The notes beneath the pieces were generated by a model. The model did no database searches, was not told the DNA's origin, and worked only from the letters and a program-made list of their open reading frames with translations. DNA of 64,000 nucleotides. Source: Clostridium tagluense (GTDB lineage: Bacteria; Bacillota; Clostridia; Clostridiales; Clostridiaceae). The translations under genes were made by a program, and so were the position numbers. The stretch's first letter is position 1. Each line of letters starts with the position of its first letter. Positions 49,247 through 58,545 of this stretch are shown in pieces. The stretch is taken from positions 62,001 through 126,000 of the forward strand of contig NZ_BHYK01000005.1 in NCBI RefSeq assembly GCF_003865095.1, read 5' to 3'.

Positions 49247-50198
49247 TGATATTATTGATAGAATAAAGCTATTCAAAAAAATTGCTATAACTTTTCATAC
49301 TTCACCAGATGGTGATTCCTTAGGTAGTGCACTAGCTTTACTTATTGGACTTAGAAAACTAAAAAAGGAAGTCTATATAATTTCAAAAGAAATTATACCA
49401 CAAACTTTTCAGTTTTTGCCATGCTCAAATGAAATTAATGGTGAAACAATTGAGCCATTAAAGGATACAGAGTGTGTTATAGTATTAGATTGTGGTGATT
49501 TTAAAAGAATTAATGCAAATTTATGTATGCAAAATAAGAATTTTGAATTAATTAATATGGATCACCATTTATCTAATGATTTATATGGAGATTTAAATTT
49601 TGTTGATACAAGCGCTTCTGCAGTTGGAGAAATTGTGTATGAAGTGCTTAAACTTCTTCATATAGAAATAGACAAAGAAATAAGCAGATGCTTGTACACT
49701 TCACTACTTACAGATACGGGATCATTTAGGCATTCCAGCACCACAGCAGTAACTCATAATATAGCAGGTGAACTTATTAATACAGGTATAGAGTTTAGTA
49801 ACATCCATAGAATGATTTTTGAAAACAAGAAATTTGAAAAAATAAAATTCTATGGAGAAGTTATTAATAGTATGACTTCAGAACTCAATGCTAAAGTGTG
49901 TATTATGTATATATCTAAAACCATGCTTGAAAAATATGAGACCGTTTCCGAAGATACATCAGATGTTATTGCTTTTGGTGCTTCCATAGATACGGTTGAA
50001 GTTACTATTCTTATAAAAGATGCTGAAAATGGTGTTAAGGTGAGTTTAAGATCTAAATCACTAGTAGATGTTAGTAAAGTTGCCGAGGTATTTAACGGTG
50101 GCGGACATATTAGAGCTTCAGGTTTTTTCACAGAAGGGGATTTCCATGACACTAAAGTGAAATTGCTGGAAATTATAGAAAAAGAGTTGATAAAATGA
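49236..50198 (+). CDS. nrnA: DHH-family phosphoesterase NrnA-like
   Basis: A 320-residue DHH-DHHA1 phosphoesterase that in Bacillus degrades nano-RNA and pAp. Metal ligands are in TFHTSPDGDSLGSALA (about residue 20), VLDCGDF, and NMDHHLSNDLYG (DHH, about 108); the DHHA1 domain ends with FNGGGHIRASGF. It starts inside rbfA and its last four bases overlap the truB start (ATGA), so all three genes are translationally coupled. Confidence 0.94.
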   Translation: MKINDIIDRIKLFKKIAITFHTSPDGDSLGSALALLIGLRKLKKEVYIISKEIIPQTFQFLPCSNEINGETIEPLKDTECVIVLDCGDFKRINANLCMQNKNFELINMDHHLSNDLYGDLNFVDTSASAVGEIVYEVLKLLHIEIDKEISRCLYTSLLTDTGSFRHSSTTAVTHNIAGELINTGIEFSNIHRMIFENKKFEKIKFYGEVINSMTSELNAKVCIMYISKTMLEKYETVSEDTSDVIAFGASIDTVEVTILIKDAENGVKVSLRSKSLVDVSKVAEVFNGGGHIRASGFFTEGDFHDTKVKLLEIIEKELIK

Positions 50199-51064
50199 AT
50201 GGTATATTAAATGTATTTAAACCTACAGGAATGACCTCTTTTGATGTAGTTCGCATAATAAAAAAAATCAGTCATATAAAAAAAGTAGGCCACGCTGGCA
50301 CTCTAGACCCTGAGGCTAGCGGGGTTTTACCTGTTTGTATAGGAAAAGCAACAAAAGCTATTGACTATATAATGGCGGATTTTAAAATTTATGAAACTGA
50401 ACTTAAGTTAGGCGTTATTACAGATACTTATGACAGAGAAGGTAAAATTCTACATGAGTGTGAGGTCAATTTGAGTGAAGATGAAATTACACGGGCGATT
50501 AATTCATTTATAGGAGAAATAAAACAAGTTCCTCCTATGTACTCAGCTTTAAAGGTTAATGGAAAAAAACTTTATGAACTGGCAAGGGCTGGGATAGAAA
50601 TAGAGAGAGAAGCAAGAGCTATAACAATTTATGACATAGAAATTAGTTCTATTAAAATACCTTACGTAAGCTTTAGGGTAAAATGCTCTAAGGGTACATA
50701 TATTAGAAGTCTATGTTATGATATTGGAGAATTATTAAAATGTGGTGGAATGATGTGGAACTTGCAAAGAACAGCTACAGGGCAATTTCATATTGAAGAT
50801 GCTATAAATATTAATGATTTAAATGAAGAAAATATAAATGGACATATTATGCCTATAGAAAGTATTTTTAAAAATAATACTAAAATTACCATAGAGGATA
50901 GATTTGTTAAGTTCTTATTAAATGGTGTTGTAGTAAAAGATAAAGCTTTAGCTTCTAAGTTTGAAAGCGAAAAAATGTATAGTATCTATAATAATGACAA
51001 CGACTTTATTGGGATTGCGGATAAAGGAAATGATGGTGTTAGGCTAATAAAATCATTTATATAG
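50195..51064 (+). CDS. truB: tRNA pseudouridine-55 synthase TruB
   Basis: TruB isomerises U55 in the T arm of tRNAs. The catalytic Asp lies in GHAGTLDPEASGVLPVCIG near residue 38; PPMYSALKVNGKKLYELAR and CSKGTYIRSLCYDIGE are further family motifs. It has 289 residues. The start overlaps the nrnA stop by four bases; ribF follows after 13 bases. Confidence 0.97.
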   Translation: MNGILNVFKPTGMTSFDVVRIIKKISHIKKVGHAGTLDPEASGVLPVCIGKATKAIDYIMADFKIYETELKLGVITDTYDREGKILHECEVNLSEDEITRAINSFIGEIKQVPPMYSALKVNGKKLYELARAGIEIEREARAITIYDIEISSIKIPYVSFRVKCSKGTYIRSLCYDIGELLKCGGMMWNLQRTATGQFHIEDAININDLNEENINGHIMPIESIFKNNTKITIEDRFVKFLLNGVVVKDKALASKFESEKMYSIYNNDNDFIGIADKGNDGVRLIKSFI

Positions 51065-51077
51065 GAGCATATTAAAA

Positions 51078-51995
51078 ATGATAATTATAAAAGATAATTT
51101 TAAAACTAAACTTGAATATCCAACATACATTGCACTGGGAAGTTTTGATGGACTCCATTTAGGACATATGCATCTTGTAAATAAAGCGGTGGAATTAGCA
51201 AAAGAGAATAATGCTAAAAGTATGATTTGTACTTTTAAAAATCATCCATTATCTGTTATCAACAAAGAAATTTGTCCACAGCTAATAATGGATAATGACA
51301 CCAAAATAAAATTACTAGAGGGAACAGGTATTGATATTGTTAATTTAGTTAGTTTTGATAAGGATTTTATGAAGATAACTCCAGAGCAGTTCATAAAAGA
51401 CATGGTGAATTTCTATAATACAAAGGGAATAGTTGTTGGTTTTAATTATAGATTTGGATATAAAAATTTAGGCGATGTAGAAATGCTTCAAAAGTACAGT
51501 GGTATACTAGGTTATAAGCTATATGTTTGTGAAGCTATTAGTAATAACAATGAGGTTGTAAGTAGTTCAAATATACGCCATCTTATAGCTGAGGGGAATA
51601 TCATTAAAGCAAATGAACTTTTAGGAAGACCGCATTCTATTACTGGTGAAGTAATTAAAGGGAAACAACTTGGAAGAACTATTGGATTTCCAACTGTAAA
51701 TTTAAATTACAATAAGCAATATATCATTCCTAAGGGAGGGGTATACTATACTTTAGCCCAGTATGATAATAATATTTATAAAGCTATAACAAATATAGGG
51801 TATAATCCTACTGTAGAAGGTGGAAAACTATCAGTAGAAACCTATATTTTGAATTTTGATAAACAAATCTATGGTGAAAAGGTTAAAATTAACTTTGTAA
51901 ATAGGATAAGAGATGAAGTTAATTTTGATACCGTTGAGGAATTAAGACAACAGCTTATAAAGGATAAAGAATACGCTATTAAGCAAAAAAAGTAG
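51078..51995 (+). CDS. ribF: Bifunctional riboflavin kinase/FAD synthetase
   Basis: RibF makes FMN and FAD from riboflavin. The N-terminal nucleotidyltransferase domain shows ALGSFDGLHLGHMHLV and VGFNYRFGYKNLGDV; the C-terminal flavokinase domain shows GKQLGRTIGFPTVNLN and GVYYTLAQYD. It has 305 residues. It is probably the last gene of the nusA-infB operon, since rpsO has its own promoter. Confidence 0.97.
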   Translation: MIIIKDNFKTKLEYPTYIALGSFDGLHLGHMHLVNKAVELAKENNAKSMICTFKNHPLSVINKEICPQLIMDNDTKIKLLEGTGIDIVNLVSFDKDFMKITPEQFIKDMVNFYNTKGIVVGFNYRFGYKNLGDVEMLQKYSGILGYKLYVCEAISNNNEVVSSSNIRHLIAEGNIIKANELLGRPHSITGEVIKGKQLGRTIGFPTVNLNYNKQYIIPKGGVYYTLAQYDNNIYKAITNIGYNPTVEGGKLSVETYILNFDKQIYGEKVKINFVNRIRDEVNFDTVEELRQQLIKDKEYAIKQKK

Positions 51996-52023
51996 AAAAA
52001 TATCATTAAGATATAAAAACTAA

Positions 52024-52052
52024 TTTACAATTTAATTTTAGTTTGTTATAAT
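52024..52052 (+). promoter_or_regulatory. Sigma-A promoter of rpsO
   Basis: TTTACA (52024-52029) and a perfect TATAAT (52047-52052) are 17 bases apart. Confidence 0.8.
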
Positions 52053-52058
52053 TGATTT

Positions 52059-52133
52059 GAACCTTATGCTAAGTTCACCGAATTGCTAACGGTGTACTTG
52101 GAATATGGGGATTATATTCGGAGGTGTTGTAAA
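52059..52133 (+). promoter_or_regulatory. Structured 5' leader of rpsO, candidate S15 autoregulation
   Basis: The leader contains CACCG and CGGTG arms around 52076-52095 and GAATAT/ATATTC arms (about 52102-52120) just before GGAGG. S15 is known to bind its own leader in several bacterial groups with unrelated structures, so control here is plausible but inferred. Confidence 0.5.
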
Positions 52134-52397
52134 ATGCAAAAAGCTACAAAACAAGAAATAATGACTAAACATGCGAGACATGAAGGAGACACAGGTTCTC
52201 CAGAGGTGCAAATCGCACTACTTACTGAAAGAATTTTAGAGTTAACTGAACACTTAAAAATTCATAAAAAAGACCACCATTCAAGAAGAGGTCTATTAAT
52301 GATGGTTGGACAAAGAAAAGGTATGTTAGGTTACTTAAAGAACCAGGATATTGAAAGATATCGTGCAATTCTTGCAGAGCTTGGACTAAGAAAGTAA
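52134..52397 (+). CDS. rpsO: 30S ribosomal protein S15
   Basis: S15 binds 16S rRNA early and bridges to the 50S subunit. The sequence [19 protein letters not shown] and [20 protein letters not shown] is diagnostic. The frame is open upstream to 52083, but GGAGGTG fixes the ATG at 52134, giving 87 residues. pnp follows, a conserved rpsO-pnp pair, with a terminator between them. Confidence 0.97.
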   Translation: MQKATKQEIMTKHARHEGDTGSPEVQIALLTERILELTEHLKIHKKDHHSRRGLLMMVGQRKGMLGYLKNQDIERYRAILAELGLRK

Positions 52398-52400
52398 TTA

Positions 52401-52428
52401 AGAGCGGCTTAGCCGCTCTATTATTTTA
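52401..52428 (+). terminator. Terminator between rpsO and pnp
   Basis: AGAGCGGC (52401-52408) and GCCGCTCT (52412-52419) form a perfect eight-base stem around TTA, followed by an interrupted T-rich tail. Confidence 0.75.
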
Positions 52429-52507
52429 AGTAATAGTAATAAAATTAGATTTTAAAAACACATATATTAGCTAATAATATTAGTAAAAATTGAAGGGAGG
52501 CAAATAT

Positions 52508-54619
52508 ATGATTCATGTTATAGAAACTACTGTTGCAGGTAGAACTCTTAAAGTTGAATATGGTAAGGTTGGAATGCTTTCAAACTGTTCAATATTCATG
52601 AGCTATGGCGAAACAGTAGTTATGGTCAATGCAAATGCATCAGAAAAACCAAAGGAAGGTATTGATTTCTTTCCACTAAGTGTAGAATATGAAGAAAGAC
52701 TTTATGCCGTTGGTAAGATTCCTGGTGGGTTCATAAAGAGAGAAGCAAGACCATCAGAAAGAGCAATTTTAACAGCAAGAGGTATTGATAGGCCACTTAG
52801 ACCATTATTTCCTAAAGGATATAAAAACGATGTGCAAATTGTTTGTACTGTATTATCAGTTGAACAAGATAATTCACCTGAGATACTTGCTATGAATGCA
52901 GCATCAATGGCATTATGTATATCAAGTATACCTTTTACTGATGCTGTTGCAACGGTTTCAGTGGGTCTTGTTGATGATAAGTTCATATTGAGCCCTACTG
53001 TAGAAGAGAGAAATGCTAGTTCTATGAATCTTACAGTTTGTGCAACAAAAGACAATGTAACAATGATAGAAGCTAGTGGAAATGAAATACCAGAAGATGT
53101 AATGATAAATGCAATTGATTTTGCTTTTGAAGCATGTAAAAAAATTGTAGCTTTCCAAGAAGAAGCTGTGGCTAAGTTTGGAAAAGAAAAAGTCATTCCT
53201 CAAATAAGTAAAATAGATGAAACTCTCCAAAGTGAAGTTAGAGATTTCTCATTTGATATGTTTAAGACAGCGATGTACATAATGGATAAAGATGAGAGAA
53301 ATAAAATGGTAGATGAAATAAAACAAAAAATAAGCCTTGAATTTAATGAAAAATACGCAGATAAAAAATCTGATATAGGTGAAGTTGCATATAGCATCCA
53401 AAAAGAAATAGTTAGAAATATGATGCTAAATGAAGATAGAAGACCAGATGGAAGAGCTTTTGATCAAGTTAGGCCAATAAGTTGTGAAGTAGGGATACTT
53501 CCTAGAACTCATGGAACAGGTCTATTTACAAGAGGGCTTACTCAAGTAATGGGTGTTGCAACACTTGGAGCATTAGGTGAAGCTCAGAATTTAGATGGAA
53601 TAGGAAATGAAGATTCTAAAAGATATATGCATCATTATAATTTTCCAGCTTATAGCGTAGGAGAAGTTAAACCAATGCGTGGACCTGGAAGACGTGAAAT
53701 TGGTCATGGTGCACTAGCAGAAAAAGCAGTAGAACCACTTTTACCATCTGTAGAAGATTTCCCATATGCTATTCGTGTGGTATCAGAAGTGTTAAGTTCT
53801 AATGGTTCAACATCACAAGCAAGTGTAAGTGCAAGTATTTTAGCACTACTCGATGCTGGGGTTCCACTTAAGAGACCTGCTGCGGGTATTGCAATGGGAC
53901 TTATTACAAATGCTGATTTAACTAAAGAAAAAGTATTGACAGATATTCAAGGTATAGAAGATTTCTTTGGTGACATGGACTTTAAAGTAGCTGGAACTGA
54001 GCTAGGTATTACAGCTATACAAGTTGATACAAAGCTTCATGGCTTGTCTAATTATTGCATTAAAACTGCAATTAATGATGCCAAAGTTGCTAGACTTCAT
54101 ATATTAGAGAAAATGAATCAATGTATTTCAGGAGAAAGAAGTGAAATATCAATATATGCTCCTAGAATTTACACACTAAACATAGCACCTGATAAGATTA
54201 GAGACATAATTGGACCTGGTGGAAAAATGATAAAGAAAATTATAGCAGAAACCGGTGTTAAAATTGACACTTATGATGATGGAAAAGTTGTAATTATGTC
54301 TAGTGATAGTGTTTGTGCAAATAGAGCAGTAAAAATCATTGAAGATTTAACTAAATCAGTTAAGGTAGGCGAAATATATTTAGGAAAAGTAACAAAAATT
54401 GCTGCTTTTGGAGCATTTGTTGAAATACTTCCTAATAAAGAAGGATTAGTGCATATATCTAAACTTGATTTTGCTAGAGTAAATAAAGTAGAAGATATTG
54501 TTTCAGTGGGCGATGAAATATTAGTAAAAGTAATGGAAATAGATAATCAAGGAAGAGTAAATCTTTCAAGAAGAGATGCTATTAAAGATAGTGAAACTGA
54601 AAAAAAAGATGCTGAATAA
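52508..54619 (+). CDS. pnp: Polyribonucleotide nucleotidyltransferase
   Basis: PNPase degrades mRNA from the 3' end by phosphorolysis. Two RNase PH domains (about 1-210 and 310-540) flank a helical linker; KH ([22 protein letters not shown] in two overlapping parts) and S1 ([20 protein letters not shown]) domains close the protein. The frame is open from 52490, but AGGGAGG points to the ATG at 52508, giving 703 residues. A terminator follows. Confidence 0.97.
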   Translation: MIHVIETTVAGRTLKVEYGKVGMLSNCSIFMSYGETVVMVNANASEKPKEGIDFFPLSVEYEERLYAVGKIPGGFIKREARPSERAILTARGIDRPLRPLFPKGYKNDVQIVCTVLSVEQDNSPEILAMNAASMALCISSIPFTDAVATVSVGLVDDKFILSPTVEERNASSMNLTVCATKDNVTMIEASGNEIPEDVMINAIDFAFEACKKIVAFQEEAVAKFGKEKVIPQISKIDETLQSEVRDFSFDMFKTAMYIMDKDERNKMVDEIKQKISLEFNEKYADKKSDIGEVAYSIQKEIVRNMMLNEDRRPDGRAFDQVRPISCEVGILPRTHGTGLFTRGLTQVMGVATLGALGEAQNLDGIGNEDSKRYMHHYNFPAYSVGEVKPMRGPGRREIGHGALAEKAVEPLLPSVEDFPYAIRVVSEVLSSNGSTSQASVSASILALLDAGVPLKRPAAGIAMGLITNADLTKEKVLTDIQGIEDFFGDMDFKVAGTELGITAIQVDTKLHGLSNYCIKTAINDAKVARLHILEKMNQCISGERSEISIYAPRIYTLNIAPDKIRDIIGPGGKMIKKIIAETGVKIDTYDDGKVVIMSSDSVCANRAVKIIEDLTKSVKVGEIYLGKVTKIAAFGAFVEILPNKEGLVHISKLDFARVNKVEDIVSVGDEILVKVMEIDNQGRVNLSRRDAIKDSETEKKDAE

Positions 54620-54622
54620 TAG

Positions 54623-54653
54623 AAGGGCTTAGATGCCTTTTTATTTTTTTTAA
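54623..54653 (+). terminator. Terminator after pnp
   Basis: AAGGGC (54623-54628) pairs with GCCTTT (54635-54640), followed by a long T-rich run. Confidence 0.7.
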
Positions 54654-54710
54654 TAAAAAAACACTAATATGCACATATTAAATATAAATTCTCATTAAGG
54701 AGAGGCGCAT

Positions 54711-55985
54711 ATGTATAATTTATTTAAGTTAAATAACGGGTTAAGAGTTGTAGTTGAGAACATAGAATATGTAAATTCTGTAAGCGTAGGACTATGGATA
54801 GAAAATGGTTCAAGAAATGAAAATGCAAGTAATAGTGGAATATCACATTTTATTGAGCATATGCTTTTTAAAGGAACAAGTGGTAGGACTGCAAAACAAA
54901 TTGCCGAAGCTATTGAAGACGTTGGTGGTCAAATAAATGCATTTACAGGAAAAGAAGCTACATGTTATTACATAAAAGCTTTAGATACACATTTAGAATT
55001 GTCATTGGATATTCTGTCAGATATGCTTTTTAATAGTAATTTTTCAGAAGAGGAAATTGAAAAAGAAAAAGGTGTAATTTGCGAAGAAATAAATATGAGC
55101 GAAGATTCACCAGAGGATGTATTAATAGATTTACACACAAAGGCAATTTGGAATAAGGATTCTATATCTTTACCTATTTTGGGAACCATGGAAACTGTAA
55201 AATCTTTTAATAGAAAAATGATGTTAGATTACATTGATTCATATTATATACCGGAAAATTCAGTTATATCAATTTCTGGTAAATTTGACATGAAAAATAT
55301 AGAAAAGCTTCTAGAAAAATATTTTGGAAAATGGCATACTAAAAATAAAAATATTACTAAATATAGTAGTCCGGAGCTTCTAAATCACCATTATTTTAGA
55401 AAAAAGGATATTGAACAACTTCACATAAGTCTAGGAATGCCTGGAGTGGAAATTGGAAATGAGGATACATATACTCTAATATTACTAAGTAATATATTAG
55501 GAGGAGGAGCTTCCTCAATGTTATTTCAAAAAATTCGTGAAGAATTAGGACTGTGTTACTCAATTTATTCTTACATATCAGCCTTTAAAAACACTGGGAT
55601 TGTAAGCATTTATGCGGGGCTAAATCCATTACAGGCAGAAGTTGCTATTGATGCAATAAAAGAAGAGGTTAAAAAATTTGCAAAATCAGGAATTGATAAT
55701 GAAAGATTACTAAAGGCTAAAGAACAGTTAAAGGGTAGCTATATTCTAGGGCTTGAAAGCACCAGCAGTAGAATGTTTAGTAATGGCAAATCTGTTATGT
55801 TTTTGAATAAAATTAATACTCCTAAAGACGTACTTAGAAAAATAAATGAGATAGATATGGCACGTGTAAACTCTGTCATGGAAAAGACTTTTAAAAAGGG
55901 TATAATAAATTCTGCATATGTAGGTAAAGAAAGAGAAATGCTAAATAAGCTCTTTAAAGGAAATATTATTTCTATGGATAAGTAA
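54711..55985 (+). CDS. M16 family zinc peptidase (YmxG/MPP-like)
   Basis: A 424-residue M16 peptidase related to the mitochondrial processing peptidase. The inverted zinc motif HFIEH is in SGISHFIEHMLFKGT (about residue 44), and the third ligand Glu is in EKGVICEEINMSED. The second half is the usual inactive M16C-like domain. It follows pnp as in B. subtilis (ymxG/mlpA). The substrate is unknown. Confidence 0.93.
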   Translation: MYNLFKLNNGLRVVVENIEYVNSVSVGLWIENGSRNENASNSGISHFIEHMLFKGTSGRTAKQIAEAIEDVGGQINAFTGKEATCYYIKALDTHLELSLDILSDMLFNSNFSEEEIEKEKGVICEEINMSEDSPEDVLIDLHTKAIWNKDSISLPILGTMETVKSFNRKMMLDYIDSYYIPENSVISISGKFDMKNIEKLLEKYFGKWHTKNKNITKYSSPELLNHHYFRKKDIEQLHISLGMPGVEIGNEDTYTLILLSNILGGGASSMLFQKIREELGLCYSIYSYISAFKNTGIVSIYAGLNPLQAEVAIDAIKEEVKKFAKSGIDNERLLKAKEQLKGSYILGLESTSSRMFSNGKSVMFLNKINTPKDVLRKINEIDMARVNSVMEKTFKKGIINSAYVGKEREMLNKLFKGNIISMDK

Positions 55986-56044
55986 ATTTATTTATGATAA
56001 TATAGAAATTATGCATAACTCCACAATATATTCCATAGTATTTT

Positions 56045-56094
56045 AGGGGCATGAAAATAAATAAAAGTTATTTGTTATTTATTTTCATGTCCCT
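56045..56094. repeat. Eighteen-base inverted repeat before ylmC
   Basis: Arms 56045-56062 and 56077-56094 pair over 18 positions with one G-T around a 14-base loop. There is no T tract on either side, so it does not look like a standard terminator. Confidence 0.75.
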
Positions 56095-56121
56095 CAGAGA
56101 ATTGGTAAGGAGGGAGCTTAT

Positions 56122-56397
56122 ATGGAAGATAATATAAAATTATACAGTGAAATGGAAAGATATGAAATTATCAATATTAATGATGGTGATAAATATAGCA
56201 ATTTAGGTAGCAATGATGTGGTTATTGATGAGAATGGTCTTCTGAAATTTTTAATTATTAATGAGGGTAGTTCTAAATTTAGTTTTTTCAAAAATAATGA
56301 TATTATTGAGGTACCTTGGGAATATGTAAAAAAAATAGGCTCAAGAACTATAATAATTGATGTTGATAATGAATTTTTAAAAAAATCTCATATTTAA
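56122..56397 (+). CDS. ylmC: YlmC/YmxH family PRC-barrel protein
   Basis: A 91-residue single PRC-barrel protein of the sporulation-linked YlmC/YmxH family. It begins LYSEMERYEIININDGDKYSN and contains DVVIDENGLLKFLII and IEVPWEYVKKIGSRTIIIDV. Its molecular role is unknown. GGAGGG stands upstream. It lies 15 bases before the aspartokinase gene, the same order as ymxH and dapG in Bacillus, where dipicolinate genes stand in between; none is present here. Confidence 0.9.
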   Translation: MEDNIKLYSEMERYEIININDGDKYSNLGSNDVVIDENGLLKFLIINEGSSKFSFFKNNDIIEVPWEYVKKIGSRTIIIDVDNEFLKKSHI

Positions 56398-56412
56398 CTT
56401 TGGAGGCCATAA

Positions 56413-57603
56413 ATGAAAATATTAGTGCAAAAGTTTGGAGGCACATCTGTTTCAACGCAGGAAAAGAGAAAGCTTGTAGTGTGTAAAGTAATGAACGCAA
56501 AGGAAGAAGGCTATTTTCCTGTGGTAGTAGTATCTGCCATGGGACGAAAAGGAGATCCTTACGCTACAGATACTCTGCTATCACTTATAGATGATAATTT
56601 TAAAGTAGCAAATCCATTAGCACTAGATTTGCTAATGAGTTGTGGGGAAACTATAAGTACTGTAATAATGTGTAATGAATTAAATAGTAAAGGTATTGAT
56701 GCTGTTCCCTTAACTGGAGGACAAGCAGGTATAATTACAGATTGCAATTATAACAATGCAGCAATACTTAACGTGGATACAAAGCAAATACTTAGCATAC
56801 TGCAAAAGGGAAAAATTCCTGTAGTAGCAGGATTTCAAGGTAAGGATGAAAATAACTATATTACAACTATAGGTAGAGGTGGAAGTGATGTTACTGCTGC
56901 AATACTCGGAGCAGCACTTAATGCAGTAGAGACTCAAATATACACTGATGTAGATGGTATTATGACAGCAGATCCACGAATAGTTTCTGAAGCGACTTTA
57001 ATAAAGAAAATAAGTTATGATGAAATTTTTCAATTTGCAGATCAAGGAGCCAAGGTGATACACCCAAGAGCCGTGGAGATATCTAGAAAATATAATATAC
57101 CACTCGTAATAAAGAACACTATGAACAATTGTGATGGGACGGTAATTAGTAATTTAGGAAATGAAGGCTATGAAAGTATAATTACAGGTATTACACATAT
57201 GAATAATAGAGTTCAAATAAAAATATGTAAAAATTCAGATTCTAGTTACGAGGATCTCTTTGATATCTTAGCTGAAAACCTTATAAGCATAGATCTTATA
57301 AACGTTTTCCCTAAAGAGAAAATATTTACTATTGATGAAAAAGACTTTATTAAATTTCAAAATTTAATAAAAGAGATTAATCTGGTTTGTTCTTTTGTGA
57401 AGGAGTGTAGTAAAATTTCAATTATAGGTTCAAAAATGAGAGGTATACCAGGTGTTATGGCTAGGATACTTAAAGCGTTAACTAGAGAAAAAATTGAAGT
57501 GTTGCAAACAGCAGATTCACATATGACTATATGGTGTCTTGTAGAAACAGAATATGTTGAAGGTGCAATTAATGCCTTGCACAGGGAATTTAAATTAGGA
57601 TAA
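56413..57603 (+). CDS. dapG: Aspartate kinase
   Basis: Aspartokinase phosphorylates aspartate for lysine, threonine and methionine synthesis and for diaminopimelate and dipicolinate. The kinase signature VQKFGGTSVST is N-terminal; FQGKDENNYITTIGRGGSDVTA follows in two adjoining parts, and two C-terminal ACT domains (about 265-396) provide feedback control. The position next to ylmC suggests the DapG-type, diaminopimelate-sensitive isozyme; this is inferred from context. No lysine riboswitch is visible upstream. Confidence 0.92.
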   Translation: MKILVQKFGGTSVSTQEKRKLVVCKVMNAKEEGYFPVVVVSAMGRKGDPYATDTLLSLIDDNFKVANPLALDLLMSCGETISTVIMCNELNSKGIDAVPLTGGQAGIITDCNYNNAAILNVDTKQILSILQKGKIPVVAGFQGKDENNYITTIGRGGSDVTAAILGAALNAVETQIYTDVDGIMTADPRIVSEATLIKKISYDEIFQFADQGAKVIHPRAVEISRKYNIPLVIKNTMNNCDGTVISNLGNEGYESIITGITHMNNRVQIKICKNSDSSYEDLFDILAENLISIDLINVFPKEKIFTIDEKDFIKFQNLIKEINLVCSFVKECSKISIIGSKMRGIPGVMARILKALTREKIEVLQTADSHMTIWCLVETEYVEGAINALHREFKLG

Positions 57604-57660
57604 TAAATGTATATAGTTTCTCTTAATGCACAAAATAAAGATGGATTAGGAGGAATGCAA

Positions 57661-58368
57661 ATGCCAAAAGAACAAAAAAATAAAGAAGATAAGAAAAGTG
57701 ACATTATTGTGGAAAATTCAAATCAGCAGGTTGAAAATATCAAAGAACTGGGAGTAACTAATGTTCCAAATCAAAGCGACAAAATTCAAGTTTTGTCTAT
57801 TATTGGTCAAATAGAAGGACATATGATGTTATCTCCTCAAACTAAAACTACTAAGTATGAACATGTTATTCCAGAGCTAATTGCTATGGAAAGGGATGAA
57901 AAAGTAAAAGGTATTCTTATAGTTCTAAACACTGTAGGAGGCGATGTGGAAGCAGGCCTTGCAATAGCTGAGATGATTAGAAGTGTTAGCAAACCAACAG
58001 TATCATTAGTAGTTGGAGGTGGCCATTCAATAGGTATCCCCCTCGCAACTGCTGCTACCTATTCATTCATATCACCATCTGCAACTATGATAATTCACCC
58101 TATAAGAATGAATGGTTTGATAATAGGGGTTCCCCAAACTTTTGAATATTTTAATAAAATGCAAGAAAGAATAACTGAATTTATTATTAGAACTTCTCGA
58201 ATCGATAAGGAGACCGTAAATAGGTTAATGCTTCAAACTGATGAACTTTTAAATGATATGGGTACTATACTTATCGGAAAACAAGCAGTTGATAATGGAT
58301 TAATAGATGAAGTTGGTGGAATTAGTGAAGCCTTATCAAAATTAAATGAAATAATAGATAAAGCTTAA
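57661..58368 (+). CDS. tepA: ClpP-like translocation-enhancing protein TepA
   Basis: A 235-residue member of the ClpP/crotonase superfamily called TepA/YmfB, thought to degrade signal peptides or aid secretion. The nucleophile region is VVGGGHSIGIPLATAATYS, where Ser replaces the usual GxSAS context, and His lies in IIHPIRMNG. The N-terminal 45 residues are charged and low in complexity. The frame is open from 57607, but GGAGG fits the ATG at 57661. ftsK follows, as in Bacillus (ymfB next to spoIIIE). Confidence 0.9.
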   Translation: MPKEQKNKEDKKSDIIVENSNQQVENIKELGVTNVPNQSDKIQVLSIIGQIEGHMMLSPQTKTTKYEHVIPELIAMERDEKVKGILIVLNTVGGDVEAGLAIAEMIRSVSKPTVSLVVGGGHSIGIPLATAATYSFISPSATMIIHPIRMNGLIIGVPQTFEYFNKMQERITEFIIRTSRIDKETVNRLMLQTDELLNDMGTILIGKQAVDNGLIDEVGGISEALSKLNEIIDKA

Positions 58369-58420
58369 AAATAGATATAAATAGGTTCTATGGGCCTATT
58401 TATATCTATTTTATTGATTT
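58369..58420 (+). terminator. Long-stem terminator after tepA
   Basis: A perfect 17-base stem (58369-58385 with 58395-58411) encloses a nine-base loop and is followed by TTATTGATTTTTTT. Confidence 0.82.
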
Positions 58421-58545
58421 TTTTACCATAAGCCATAGGAGTAATTGAGTTTTTTATGTTATACTTTAAAATTCATCTATAAATCTATATAAAGTTAAAG
58501 GAGATTTCTAAAATTTGTAGAAATATTAAGAATGGAGGTGATACT

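Noticed and set aside
52702-53196. A 164-codon minus-strand open frame inside pnp
   Set aside because: It lies wholly within conserved PNPase coding sequence and shows no family resemblance.
56398-56412. Lysine riboswitch or T-box before the aspartokinase gene
   Set aside because: Only 15 bases separate ylmC from the aspartokinase gene, and the gap before ylmC holds just a simple inverted repeat.
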